NCBI GenBank assembly: GCA_050245915.1
Contig: JBFWWZ010000027.1
Span: 1-38,306, forward strand
Origin: JBDSKH01 sp050245915
GTDB lineage: Bacteria; Actinomycetota; Actinomycetes; Actinomycetales; Microbacteriaceae
Direction of reading: 5' to 3'
DNA: 38,306 nt
Shown: one piece after another, positions 1-8,176 of the stretch
Layout: each line of letters begins with the position of its first letter
How positions within the stretch are numbered: position 1 is the stretch's first letter
Position numbers and translations under genes: made by a program
The notes under the pieces: model-generated
Seen by the model: only the letters and a program-made list of their open reading frames with translations
The model's database searches: none
Told to the model about the DNA's origin: nothing

Positions 1-1170
1 GAAGCGGGTGGTCAGGTTCACGGTCGCGGGCGCGGTGGTCTCGGTGAGGCCGTAGCCCTCGAGGATCATCACGTTCATGCTGCGGAAGAAGTGACCGAGG
101 CGCGTGCTGAGCGGGGCAGACCCCGAGACGGCGTAGCGGACGTTGCCGCCCATCGCCGCCTTCAGCTTGCTGAGCACCAGTCGGTCGAACAGCGCGAACT
201 GCAGCTTCAGGCCGAGCGGCACATGGCCGGCGTCGAGCGCCTTCGAGTGCTCGACCGCGACATCCGCCGCGCGGCGGAAGATCTTGCCCTTGCCGCCCGC
301 CTCGGCCTTCTGCTCCGCCGAGTTGTAGACCTTCTCGAACACGCGCGGCACGGCCAGGAGGAACGTGGGCTTGAAGCTGCCGAGTGCCGGCAGCAGCTGC
401 TTCGTGTCGGCCTGGTGGCCGACCTTCACGCCGCCGTGAACGGCCAGCACCGAGATGAAGCGCGCGAAGACGTGCGCGGTCGTGATGAAGAGCAGGGTCG
501 ACGACTTCGGGTTCACCACATCGGACATCGCGACCGCGGCGTTGCGGGTCAGCTCGACGAAGTTGGAGTGCGTGAGGATGCAGCCCTTGGGTACGCCGGT
601 CGATCCCGACGTGTAGATCAGGGTCGCCAGGTCTTTGCCGACGGCGGCGGAGCGGCGCTTCTCGAGGTCGGCGTCGCTGACCTTGCCGCCGGAGCCGGAG
701 AGCTTCTCGATGTCGCCGTTGCCCATCTGCCACACCTTCGTGACCTGGGGCACGTCGCCGGCGACCTCGTCGAAGCGGGTGAAGTGCTCGGGGGTCTCCA
801 GGATGATCGCGGTCGCACCGGAGTCCTCGAGGATGTACTGGATCTGCGCGGGCGCGGAGGTCTCGTAGATCGGCACCAGCACCGCGCCCGCGAACCAGGT
901 GGCGAAGTCGACCAGCGTCCACTCGTACCGGGTCTTGCACATGAAGCCGATCTTCTCGCCGGGCTTCACGCCGGCGGCGATGAGGCCTTTGGCGAGCGCG
1001 ACCACCTGGTCGTAGAACTCGCGGGTCGTCACATCCGTCCAGCCGCCCTCGGAGGTGGGCAGGGAGAACAGTGCGCTGTCGGGCGTCGCGGCCAGACGGT
1101 CGACCAGCAGGTCGGTCACGTTGGCCTTCGGGTCGGCCTCGACGACGGCAGGGGTGAAGTACTCGTTCAC
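1..1170 (-). CDS. Long-chain fatty acid-CoA ligase (AMP-forming), C-terminus cut off by window edge
   Basis: The reverse strand encodes 390 uninterrupted codons from a GTG at 1170; the 3' end lies outside the window. The product belongs to the ANL/AMP-binding superfamily, which activates fatty acids to acyl-AMP and then acyl-CoA. The phosphate-binding motif YTSGSTGVPKG is encoded near 572-615 and the adenine-site motif EGYGLTETTAP near 30-62. The part seen has the long-chain (FadD15-like) layout, in which about 600 residues are usual, so roughly the last third is missing. The start is supported by AAAGGAG five to six bases upstream, a clear Shine-Dalgarno unlike many neighbours. It is divergent from the glucokinase gene. 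Exact chain-length preference cannot be read from sequence. Confidence 0.93.
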   Translation of the reverse strand, partial: MNEYFTPAVVEADPKANVTDLLVDRLAATPDSALFSLPTSEGGWTDVTTREFYDQVVALAKGLIAAGVKPGEKIGFMCKTRYEWTLVDFATWFAGAVLVPIYETSAPAQIQYILEDSGATAIILETPEHFTRFDEVAGDVPQVTKVWQMGNGDIEKLSGSGGKVSDADLEKRRSAAVGKDLATLIYTSGSTGVPKGCILTHSNFVELTRNAAVAMSDVVNPKSSTLLFITTAHVFARFISVLAVHGGVKVGHQADTKQLLPALGSFKPTFLLAVPRVFEKVYNSAEQKAEAGGKGKIFRRAADVAVEHSKALDAGHVPLGLKLQFALFDRLVLSKLKAAMGGNVRYAVSGSAPLSTRLGHFFRSMNVMILEGYGLTETTAPATVNLTTRF

Positions 1171-1222
1171 GGCAGCTCCTTTGATACGCGTGGGCGGGTC
1201 GGATCCAGCCTATCCGACGCTT

Positions 1223-1228
1223 TAGACT
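1223..1228 (+). promoter_or_regulatory. Predicted -10 TAGACT of the glucokinase gene (near-leaderless)
   Basis: TAGACT ends 8 bases before GTG 1237 and there is no Shine-Dalgarno between them. Transcription starting about 7 bases after the hexamer would begin at or next to the start codon. No clear -35 is visible. Confidence 0.5.
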
Positions 1229-1236
1229 CGGTCCCC

Positions 1237-2193
1237 GTGCATGCCATCGGGATCGATATCGGCGGGACGAAGGTCGCCGGCGCCCTGGTCGCCGAGTCGG
1301 GCGAGATCCTCCGGCTCGAGAAGCGCCCGACGCCTGCGGGCGACCCGGTCGCGATCGTCGACCTCGTCGTCGACCTGGTCACCACGCTGCGCGACGGTCA
1401 GGATGTGGCGGCGGCCGGGGTGGCGGCTGCCGGGTTCATCGACAACACCCAGTCGATCGTCTACTACGCGCCGAACATCAACTGGCGCAGCGAGCCGTTC
1501 CGGCAGCATCTCAGCGAACTGCTGCCCGGGCTCGACATCACGATCGACAACGATGCGAACGCGGCAGGCTGGGCCGAGTACCGTTTCGGGGCGGGCCGGG
1601 GCGCGACCGACATGACGCTGCTCACGATCGGCACGGGGGTCGGCGGTGCCGTCGTCGCGGACGGACGGCTGCTGCGGGGCGGCTTCGGCGCCGCCGGCGA
1701 GATCGGGCACCTGCGCGTCGTGCCCGACGGCCTCCCGTGCGGGTGCGGCGCGCGCGGCTGCATCGAGCAGTACGGCTCCGGGCGGGCCCTGATGCGCATG
1801 GCGAACGAGATCGCGGACGCGGGACTCATCGGCCACGGCCTGGCCGCCGCCCGTGACGCGAACGGCGGCGAACTCGACGGCCCGACCCTCGCCGCGCTGA
1901 TCGACGACCACGATCCCGGCGCCCTTGCCGCGCTGCGTCAGCTGGGCTCCTGGCTGGGTCAGGCGTGCGCATCCATCGGGGCGGTGCTCGACCCGCAGCG
2001 GTTCGTGTTCGGCGGCGGTGTGGCGATCGCGGGGGAGCTGCTGCTGGAACCGGTCCGCGAGGCGTACCTCGCGAACCTCCCGGCGCGCGGATTCCATCCG
2101 GAACCGGAGTTCCTCACCGCGGAGCTCGTCAACGACGCCGGCGTCGTCGGTGCGGCCGACCTGGCACGCGTCCATCTGGCGACGAAGGCATAG
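1237..2193 (+). CDS. ROK-family glucokinase
   Basis: A 318-residue ROK kinase that most likely phosphorylates glucose with ATP (or polyphosphate) in the cytoplasm. The phosphate-binding DIGGTK motif is at residues 7-12, and the ROK zinc motif CGCGARGCIEQ begins at C168 (C168, C170, C175). A second glycine-rich ATP motif, LTIGTGVGGAV, lies around residue 130. The reading frame is open further upstream to 91, but that part lies antisense to the acyl-CoA ligase. GTG 1237 puts the glycine-rich motif at the usual distance from the N-terminus and sits just after TAGACT. A ROK sugar kinase for another hexose remains possible, and a transcriptional repressor is unlikely because there is no N-terminal HTH. 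Confidence 0.9.
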   Translation: MHAIGIDIGGTKVAGALVAESGEILRLEKRPTPAGDPVAIVDLVVDLVTTLRDGQDVAAAGVAAAGFIDNTQSIVYYAPNINWRSEPFRQHLSELLPGLDITIDNDANAAGWAEYRFGAGRGATDMTLLTIGTGVGGAVVADGRLLRGGFGAAGEIGHLRVVPDGLPCGCGARGCIEQYGSGRALMRMANEIADAGLIGHGLAAARDANGGELDGPTLAALIDDHDPGALAALRQLGSWLGQACASIGAVLDPQRFVFGGGVAIAGELLLEPVREAYLANLPARGFHPEPEFLTAELVNDAGVVGAADLARVHLATKA

Positions 2194-2196
2194 GCT
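2191..2196 (+). promoter_or_regulatory. Predicted -10 TAGGCT of plsC, containing the stop codon of the preceding gene
   Basis: TAGGCT starts with the TAG stop of the glucokinase gene and ends 7 bases before GTG 2204. No Shine-Dalgarno is present, so a leaderless plsC transcript is predicted. Confidence 0.5.
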
Positions 2197-2203
2197 GCCA
2201 CAC

Positions 2204-2944
2204 GTGTTCTACTGGCTGCTGAAGAACCTGGTCATCGGGCCGTTCATGTTCTCGGTGTTCCGCCCGTGGGTCCGCGGCCGCGAGAACGTGCCCGAGAAGG
2301 GCGCCGTGATCTACGCGAGCAACCACCTCTCGTTCGTCGACTCGGTGTTCCTGCCGATCGTGGTGGACCGGCCGATCAGCTTCCTCGCCAAGAGCGACTA
2401 CTTCACCGGCAAAGGTGTGATCGGCGCGATCGTCCGCTGGTTCTTCCTCGCCATCCACCAGCTGCCGATCGACCGGTCGGGCGGCAAGGCCTCCGAGGCC
2501 TCCCTCAACTCCGGGCTCGAGCACCTGGCCAAAGGCGGCCAGCTCGGCATCTACCCCGAGGGCACCCGCAGCCCGGACGGCCGGCTGTACCGCGGCCGCA
2601 CCGGTGTCGCGCGGATGATCCTCGAGGCCGGCGTCCCGGTGATCCCGGTGGCGATGATCGACACCGAGAAGGTCATGCCGACCGGGACGAAGATCCCGAA
2701 GGTGCGCCGCGTCGGCGTCGTGTTCGGCGAGCCGCTCGACTTCTCCCGGTTCGATGGGATGGAGGGCGATCGTTTCGTGCTCCGCTCCATCACCGACGAG
2801 ATCATGTACGAGTTGTCGAAGCTCAGCGGCCAGGAATACGTCGACGTGTACGCCTCGAGCGTGAAGAAGCCGGGCAAGCCGGAGAAGAAGAGCCGCACGC
2901 GCAAGGCCGCCGAACGGCGCCGGGCGACCGCCCTCCCGGCCTGA
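2204..2944 (+). CDS. 1-acyl-sn-glycerol-3-phosphate acyltransferase (PlsC/LPLAT family)
   Basis: A 246-residue membrane-associated acyltransferase that would convert lysophosphatidic acid to phosphatidic acid in phospholipid synthesis. The catalytic HX4D motif NHLSFVD is at residues 40-46 and the glycerol-phosphate binding motif PEGTRSPDG at 118-126, followed by VPVIPVAM. The C-terminus is a strongly basic Lys/Arg tail of about 30 residues, which could bind membrane phosphates. The frame is open upstream inside the glucokinase gene, but GTG 2204 gives a normal family N-terminus and directly follows a TAGGCT hexamer. The exact acyl acceptor is not determined by these motifs. Confidence 0.9.
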   Translation: MFYWLLKNLVIGPFMFSVFRPWVRGRENVPEKGAVIYASNHLSFVDSVFLPIVVDRPISFLAKSDYFTGKGVIGAIVRWFFLAIHQLPIDRSGGKASEASLNSGLEHLAKGGQLGIYPEGTRSPDGRLYRGRTGVARMILEAGVPVIPVAMIDTEKVMPTGTKIPKVRRVGVVFGEPLDFSRFDGMEGDRFVLRSITDEIMYELSKLSGQEYVDVYASSVKKPGKPEKKSRTRKAAERRRATALPA

Positions 2945-2975
2945 CCCGGCGTCAGCGGCCGCCCAGCCGCGCCGG

Positions 2976-2981
2976 TAGGCT
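2976..2981 (+). promoter_or_regulatory. Predicted -10 TAGGCT of the DAHP synthase gene (leaderless)
   Basis: TAGGCT ends exactly 6 bases before GTG 2988, so the expected +1 is the first base of the start codon. No Shine-Dalgarno is present. Confidence 0.55.
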
Positions 2982-2987
2982 GGCTCG

Positions 2988-4364
2988 GTGGTTGACCCGT
3001 CCGAGACCGTCGTCCAGGCAGATCCCGAAGTGATCGCCGGCCTCGACTATTGGCGTCAGCTCCCGATCAAGCAGCAGCCGGTGTGGCCGGATGCGGCGGC
3101 CGCCGCCGCCGCGTCGGCCGAGATCGCGACCATGCCGCCCCTGGTCTTCGCCGGTGAGGTCGACATCCTGCGCGAGCGGCTTGCCCGCGCTGCACGCGGC
3201 GAGTCGTTCCTGCTGCAGGGCGGCGACTGCGCCGAGACCTTCGCGGGCGCCACGGCGGAGCAGATCCGCAACCGGGTGAAGACCCTGCTGCAGATGGCGG
3301 TCGTGCTGACCTACGGCGCCTCGATGCCGATCGTGAAGATGGGCAGGATGGCGGGGCAGTTCGCGAAGCCCCGCTCGAGCGAGTCCGAGACCCGCGGCGA
3401 CATGACGCTCCCCGCCTACCGCGGCGACATCGTCAACGGCTACGACTTCACGCCGGAGTCGCGCGCAGCCGACCCGCGACGTCTCGTGCGGGGGTACCAC
3501 ACCGCGGCATCCACCCTGAACCTGATCAGGGCGTTCACGCAGGGTGGTTTCGCCGATCTGCGGCAGGTGCACAGCTGGAACCAGGGTTTCGCCCGCAACC
3601 CCGCCAACAAGCGTTACGAGGTGCTCGCCCGCGAGATCGACCGGGCCGTGAAGTTCATGGAGGCAGCCGGCGCCGATTTCGACGAGCTGAAGCGCGTCGA
3701 GTTCTACACCAGCCACGAGGGCCTGCTCATGGACTACGAGCGCCCGATGACCCGCATTGACTCGCGGAACGGCACGCCGGTCAATACCAGCGCGCACTTC
3801 CTCTGGATCGGCGAGCGCACCCGCGATCTCGACGGCGCGCACGTCGACTACTTCTCCCGCATCCGCAACCCGATCGGGGTGAAGCTGGGGCCGACGACGA
3901 CGCCCTCCGACATGGAGAAGCTGATCGACAAGCTCGACCCCGACCGCGAACCGGGCCGCCTCACGTTCATCACGCGCATGGGCGCGGGCAAGGTGCGCGA
4001 CGCGCTGCCGCCCCTGCTCGAGGCGATCGCGAGCTTCGATGCCACCCCGCTCTGGGTGACCGACCCGATGCACGGCAACGGCCTGACCACCCCGACCGGC
4101 TACAAGACGCGGCGCTTCGACGATGTCGTCGACGAGGTGAAGGGCTTCTTCGAGGCGCACCGCGCCGCGGGCACACATCCGGGCGGCATCCACATCGAGC
4201 TGACCGGCGACGACGTCACCGAATGCCTGGGCGGGTCGGAGCAGATCGACGAGGCGACCCTGGCGACGAAGTACGAGTCGCTGTGCGACCCGCGGCTCAA
4301 CCACATGCAGTCGCTGGAGCTCGCGTTCCTGGTCGCGGAGGAGCTCGCGAACTCGAAGGATTGA
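2988..4364 (+). CDS. aroG: Class II 3-deoxy-7-phosphoheptulonate (DAHP) synthase
   Basis: A 458-residue class II (plant/mycobacterial type) DAHP synthase, which joins phosphoenolpyruvate and erythrose 4-phosphate in the first step of the shikimate pathway. Family landmarks include QGGDCAETF (residues 78-85, with the metal-binding cysteine C81), MAGQFAKPRS near 121, the RGD segments near 136-147, GERTRDLDGAHVDYFSRI, KLGPTTTPSDM, WVTDPMHGNG and HIELTGDDVTECLGG. Length matches the family. It ends one base before the stop of the convergent PASTA kinase gene. In mycobacteria the class II enzyme is also encoded next to a kinase gene (pknL). Allosteric control by aromatic amino acids is known in the family but cannot be judged here. 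Confidence 0.97.
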   Translation: MVDPSETVVQADPEVIAGLDYWRQLPIKQQPVWPDAAAAAAASAEIATMPPLVFAGEVDILRERLARAARGESFLLQGGDCAETFAGATAEQIRNRVKTLLQMAVVLTYGASMPIVKMGRMAGQFAKPRSSESETRGDMTLPAYRGDIVNGYDFTPESRAADPRRLVRGYHTAASTLNLIRAFTQGGFADLRQVHSWNQGFARNPANKRYEVLAREIDRAVKFMEAAGADFDELKRVEFYTSHEGLLMDYERPMTRIDSRNGTPVNTSAHFLWIGERTRDLDGAHVDYFSRIRNPIGVKLGPTTTPSDMEKLIDKLDPDREPGRLTFITRMGAGKVRDALPPLLEAIASFDATPLWVTDPMHGNGLTTPTGYKTRRFDDVVDEVKGFFEAHRAAGTHPGGIHIELTGDDVTECLGGSEQIDEATLATKYESLCDPRLNHMQSLELAFLVAEELANSKD

Positions 4365-4365
4365 C

Positions 4366-6327
4366 TCAGTCGGTGAACTTCACCTTGATGGTGTCGCCGC
4401 GGTGGATCGTGGTGCCCGCCTTCGGGTCGGTGGATTTCACCGTGACGAGGTTCGGGGCCAGGTCTGCGCCCTGGTTGTAGTCGTAGCGGATGCCCAGCTC
4501 GTCGAGCTTCGCCTTCGCGTCGCGCCAGGTCCATCCCGCGATGTCCGGCACATCGACCGGCGCCGGGCCCTTCGAGGTGGTGAGCAACACCGTGTCGCCG
4601 GGCTTCAGCACCTGCCCGTCGGCCAGCTCGATGCGGATGACCGCGCCGGCGGGGATGTCGTCGCTGTAGTCCTCGCTGCCCTGGGATGCGGTCACCTCGG
4701 CGGCGAACAGGATGGTGATGGCGTCATCGAGCGTCTGACCGACGACATCCGGCACCGGCCCCGCCGAGACGACGAGCGTGAGCTTCTGCTCCTCGCCGTA
4801 GGTGGTGGCACCCGCCGCGATCAGGGATGCCCCCTCGGCGTCGAGCACGTCGACGATGGTGTCTTTCGGCTGGGTGGCGTCGAACTGGATGATGGGGTCG
4901 GTCGGCGTCCATGGAGCCGCCTCGATGGCGGCTTCGGCATCGGCGAGCGGCATGCCCGCCGTGATCGCGAACGGGATCGGCCTCGGACCGGTGGAGATGA
5001 GCAGCTGCACGGTCGCGCCCTTGGCGACGGGCTGCCCGATCGGCGGATCCGTCTCGGCGACCGCTCCGACCGGCACGGTCGGCGAGTCGATGGAGCCCTG
5101 CGTCGGGTCGACGGTGAAGCCCAGCTCGACGAGGGCGGCCTCCGCCTCGGCGGGGGTGGCGCCGCGGATCGAGTCGGGGATGGTCACCTGCGAACCGGGT
5201 CCGAGGCCGAACCACCATCCCGTGCCGGCGGCGAGCAGCGCCAGCACGGCGACGATGGCGATGAGGAGCGCACCGCGTCCGCGGCGCTTCTGCGAGGCGA
5301 CGGCCAGCGCGGCGGTCGAATCCGGGACGGAGGCGGCCGCGGCGGCTCGGGCGGTGGCACGCGAACCGAGGATCTGCGTCTCGGCCTCGGATGCCGGCGT
5401 GGGAGCCTTCGCCGAGGGCGCTGCGGGCGCCGACGGCATCACCACGGTCCGCTGCGCCGACGTCGCACCGCCGGGCAGCGCGGTGCGCAGCAGCGCCTCG
5501 GTGTCGTGCAGCTGCTCGAGCATGGCGCGGGCGTCACGCGGTCGCTGCTCGGGATCGCGTGCCGTCGCCCACAGCACCAGCTCGTCGAGCTCGGCGGGGA
5601 CGCGGGGGTTGCGGGTGCTCGGGGTGGGGACGGATTCGTTGGCGTGCTGGTAGGCGATCTGCATCGGCTGCTCGCCGGTGAACGGCTGCTCGCCGGTGAG
5701 CATCTCGTACATCATGATGCCGACCGCGTAGATGTCGCTGCGGGTGTCTGCGACGCCGCGGGTGACGAGCTCGGGGGAGAGGTAGGCGACCGTGCCGAGC
5801 AGCGCCGCCCCGGTCGCGGTGTTCGCGGTCGCCGCCCTGGCCAAGCCGAAGTCGCCGATCTTGATGCGACCGTCGTCGGCCAGCAGCACGTTCTCGGGCT
5901 TCAGGTCGCGGTGGACGATGCCGGATTTGTGCGCCGCTGCGAGTCCGGAGAGCACGGCTTCGGAGATGTCGAGGGTCTGCTCCGGCGTGAGCGAGCCGTA
6001 CTCCTGCAGCAGGTCGCGCAGGGTGATGCCGGGGAGGTACTCCATGACCAGGTAGGCCGACTCGGCATCCTGACCCTGATCGAAGACGTTCACCACGTTC
6101 GGGTGCGCGAGGCGGGCGGCCGACCGCGCCTCCTGGATGAAGCGCTGCGTGAAGGTCTCGTCGTCGGCGAGGTGGCCGTGCATGACCTTGACGGCGACCC
6201 GGCGTTCCAGGCGCAGGTCGGTGGCGAGGTACACGGTGGCCATGCCGCCGCGGGCGATGCGTGAGCGCACCTGGTATCGGCCGTCGATGAGACGTCCGAT
6301 CATCGGGTCCGTGGTGTTGACACTCAC
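4366..6327 (-). CDS. PASTA-domain serine/threonine protein kinase
   Basis: A 653-residue transmembrane kinase. The cytosolic kinase domain (about residues 11-280) has the glycine loop IARGGMATVY, the ATP lysine in VAVKVM, catalytic HRDLKPEN (139-146), DFG (159-161) and a Thr-rich activation loop before SPE. A Ala/Pro-rich linker leads to one transmembrane helix (about 353-376) and four extracytoplasmic PASTA repeats (about 382-447, 448-521, 523-587, 590-653), which in this family bind muropeptides or lipid II. I chose GTG 6327 because TATCCT ends 6 bases upstream; a TTG at 6333 would overlap that promoter spacer. Position next to aroG and an Rv2175c-like gene matches the mycobacterial pknL locus, but PASTA repeats are the hallmark of PknB, so I give no symbol. 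Confidence 0.95.
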   Translation of the reverse strand: MSVNTTDPMIGRLIDGRYQVRSRIARGGMATVYLATDLRLERRVAVKVMHGHLADDETFTQRFIQEARSAARLAHPNVVNVFDQGQDAESAYLVMEYLPGITLRDLLQEYGSLTPEQTLDISEAVLSGLAAAHKSGIVHRDLKPENVLLADDGRIKIGDFGLARAATANTATGAALLGTVAYLSPELVTRGVADTRSDIYAVGIMMYEMLTGEQPFTGEQPMQIAYQHANESVPTPSTRNPRVPAELDELVLWATARDPEQRPRDARAMLEQLHDTEALLRTALPGGATSAQRTVVMPSAPAAPSAKAPTPASEAETQILGSRATARAAAAASVPDSTAALAVASQKRRGRGALLIAIVAVLALLAAGTGWWFGLGPGSQVTIPDSIRGATPAEAEAALVELGFTVDPTQGSIDSPTVPVGAVAETDPPIGQPVAKGATVQLLISTGPRPIPFAITAGMPLADAEAAIEAAPWTPTDPIIQFDATQPKDTIVDVLDAEGASLIAAGATTYGEEQKLTLVVSAGPVPDVVGQTLDDAITILFAAEVTASQGSEDYSDDIPAGAVIRIELADGQVLKPGDTVLLTTSKGPAPVDVPDIAGWTWRDAKAKLDELGIRYDYNQGADLAPNLVTVKSTDPKAGTTIHRGDTIKVKFTD

Positions 6328-6333
6328 TCTCAA

Positions 6334-6339
6334 AGGATA
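6334..6339 (-). promoter_or_regulatory. Predicted -10 TATCCT of the PASTA kinase gene (leaderless)
   Basis: On the minus strand TATCCT is followed by a 6-base spacer (TTGAGA) and then GTG 6327, placing +1 on the start codon. Confidence 0.55.
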
Positions 6340-6379
6340 GGCAGCGGTGTCTGGCAGAGTCCTCAGGCTCGCCGCCTCC

Positions 6380-7699
6380 TCAGCCGAGCTGCGCCAGCCA
6401 GGATGCGGCGCTGACCTCCCACTTGGCGTACGCGTTGGGGTACGCCGAGATCTGCACCTTCTGGGCTGCCTGGGTCAGGGTCATCGACTGCCACCCGGCG
6501 ATGTCGAGCAGCCCGCGGGTCTTGCCCTTGTTCGGGTTGCCGGGGCCGCCGAAGAACAACCGTGCGGCGTGGGCGACATCGAGCAGCGCGTCGCGGGTGC
6601 CCCAGCCGGTGCTCGGCCGCTGCTGGAAGACCCCGACCGAGTCCCGGTCGCCATAGGTGATGTTGCGCAGGCTGGATTCCTGCATCGCGGCGGCGAGGGC
6701 GATGATGATGCCGCGGTCCGAGACGCCGAGCGAGCGGCCGACCTGGATGATGATGGCCGCGTTCGCCGCCATCTCCGCCGTCAGCGGGGTCACGGTCGTG
6801 CCGTCCTGGGCGCTGACCACCCCGGGGATGGTGAGCGACCGGCCCGCGTAGATGATGCTCGCGCGTGTGAGGCCGTTGGCGGTCAGGATGGCGTCGACGC
6901 TCACCCCGAACCGGGCGGCGATCGCGGTGACGGTGTCGCCGGTGCGGATCGTGTAGCTGTTGTTGATCACCGGGGCGGGCGCACTGGTCGGCGGTGTCGA
7001 CGGGGGGTCGGACGGCAGCGGGGTCACGGACGAGACCGGCTGCGCGTCGAGCGAGGATCCCCCGAGGGAGATCACCTGGCCGGGGTAGATGATGCTGGTC
7101 CGCGACAGGCCGTTGAGGGTCAGCAGCGACTGGGTGCTCACGCCGTACCGGCCGGCGATGCCGCTGATCGTGTCGCCGCGCTTGATCGTGTATGTCACGG
7201 GCCGGGTACCGGTGACGGTTCCGCTCCCGGCTCCCGTCGCTGCACCGGACAGCTTCAGGGTCTGGCCGGGGAAGATCAGGGATTTCCAGCCGAGGCCGTT
7301 GAGGGCGAGCACGGACGCGGTCGACATGCCGTACCGGGCGGCGATGCCGGAGACGGTGTCACCGGCTTTCACGACGTAGCTGGCCGGAACGCTCGCGGTG
7401 ACGGAAGCCGCGGACGGGGCAGCCGACGAGGTCGCCGCGGTCGTGACGGTGTGCGGGGTGGGGGACAGGGCGCTCTTCGGGCTCACCGGGCGTTTCGGGG
7501 CGGCGACGGCCCCCTCGACCGGGCCGGTGAGGTTCATGCCGACCATCGCGCCGGCGAGCACGATCGGCATGGTCGACATCAGGGCCTGCCGTCGGCGACG
7601 CCTCGCTTCTTCGTCGGCGCGTTCGGTGGCCAGGCGTGCACCCGCCGATGGCCGCAGCCCGGCGAACACGCTGCGCGCGTCGTGGCCCATGTCCGTCAT
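6380..7699 (-). CDS. LysM-repeat cell-wall protein with C-terminal lytic transglycosylase-like domain
   Basis: A 439-residue secreted or membrane-anchored wall protein. A basic N-terminus (Arg run near 33-38) precedes a hydrophobic segment at about 44-58, a signal anchor or late signal peptide. Three LysM repeats (about 108-151, 169-212, 248-291), each with a GDT core and an LNGL or ANGL motif, should bind peptidoglycan. The C-terminal region (about 305-439) contains ALAAAMQESSLRN and SVGVFQQRPSTGWGT, typical of actinobacterial transglycosylase-like domains; E341 is the candidate catalytic acid. ATG 7699 has GAGAGGA upstream; the frame is open to 7765 but no better start is seen. It lies between a PASTA kinase and an Rv2175c-like gene, suggesting wall remodelling linked to that signalling. 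Enzymatic activity is inferred. Confidence 0.87.
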   Translation of the reverse strand: MTDMGHDARSVFAGLRPSAGARLATERADEEARRRRRQALMSTMPIVLAGAMVGMNLTGPVEGAVAAPKRPVSPKSALSPTPHTVTTAATSSAAPSAASVTASVPASYVVKAGDTVSGIAARYGMSTASVLALNGLGWKSLIFPGQTLKLSGAATGAGSGTVTGTRPVTYTIKRGDTISGIAGRYGVSTQSLLTLNGLSRTSIIYPGQVISLGGSSLDAQPVSSVTPLPSDPPSTPPTSAPAPVINNSYTIRTGDTVTAIAARFGVSVDAILTANGLTRASIIYAGRSLTIPGVVSAQDGTTVTPLTAEMAANAAIIIQVGRSLGVSDRGIIIALAAAMQESSLRNITYGDRDSVGVFQQRPSTGWGTRDALLDVAHAARLFFGGPGNPNKGKTRGLLDIAGWQSMTLTQAAQKVQISAYPNAYAKWEVSAASWLAQLG

Positions 7700-7744
7700 G
7701 GCCGTCCTCTCTTCCCCCCGGAGGAGCAGTCGATCCACGCTGTC

Positions 7745-7762
7745 ACAGTTGATGATTACTGT
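7745..7762. promoter_or_regulatory. Inverted repeat ACAGT-N8-ACTGT between divergent genes
   Basis: ACAGT (7745-7749) and ACTGT (7758-7762) are perfect inverted arms in the AT-rich region between the LysM gene and the HTH gene. TTGACA on the minus strand (7765-7760) overlaps the right arm and could be a -35 for the LysM gene, although no good -10 is seen at the usual distance. It may be an operator; function unproven. Confidence 0.3.
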
Positions 7763-7814
7763 CAATCAATGGGGTACAAGTGACGTGAGTTAACACGTTC
7801 GTAACAAACGGACG

Positions 7815-7823
7815 TGCGAATCT
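7815..7823 (+). promoter_or_regulatory. Predicted extended -10 TGCGAATCT of the Rv2175c-like gene (leaderless)
   Basis: TG-C-GAATCT is an extended -10 lacking the first T. It ends 6 bases before GTG 7830 and there is no Shine-Dalgarno. Confidence 0.4.
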
Positions 7824-7829
7824 AGTCAG

Positions 7830-8171
7830 GTGGCAACCTCTGCGGGCACGACCTGGCTGACCGTCCCCGATCTGGTCGAGTTGCTCGGCCTCACCCAGAG
7901 CAAGGTCCGCCGGCTCTTCGACGAGCGGATCCTGCTCGCCGTGCGTGTCGACGGCGTGCTCAAGGTTCCGTCGGACTTCATCCTCGACGGCGAGCCGCTC
8001 GGTGATCTGCGCGGAACCCTCATCGTGCTCGCCGACGCCGGCTTCTCCGACGACGAGGCGATGCACTGGCTGCTCGAGGAGGAGGAGAGCCTCGGCACCA
8101 CCCCGATCGACGCGCTGCGCCATCGCCGCAAGGCGGAGGTCCGCCGGGTGGCCCAGGCTCTCGGCTTCTGA
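7830..8171 (+). CDS. Small Rv2175c-family DNA-binding protein
   Basis: A 113-residue cytosolic protein. The N-terminal half (WLTVPDLVELLG, QSKVRRLFDERILLAVRVDG, then VPSDFI) reads as a helix-turn-helix of the Rv2175c/MerR-excisionase type, followed by a short wing and an acidic helical C-terminal region. In M. tuberculosis Rv2175c is a DNA-binding substrate of the kinase PknL and is encoded beside it, which fits the nearby PASTA kinase here. The N-terminus contains Thr and Ser residues (TSAGTT) that could be phosphorylated, but that is inference. It ends 5 bases before the stop of the convergent polyprenyl synthetase gene. Its DNA targets are unknown. Confidence 0.85.
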   Translation: MATSAGTTWLTVPDLVELLGLTQSKVRRLFDERILLAVRVDGVLKVPSDFILDGEPLGDLRGTLIVLADAGFSDDEAMHWLLEEEESLGTTPIDALRHRRKAEVRRVAQALGF

Positions 8172-8176
8172 GTCCG

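Noticed and set aside
91..1236. Long 5' extension of the glucokinase reading frame
   Set aside because: It lies antisense to the acyl-CoA ligase and encodes low-complexity sequence; the ROK motif starts normally from GTG 1237.
7700..7829. Possible c-di-AMP (ydaO-type) riboswitch upstream of the LysM hydrolase gene
   Set aside because: Such riboswitches precede many actinobacterial wall hydrolase genes, but this gap is too short and lacks the expected conserved structure.
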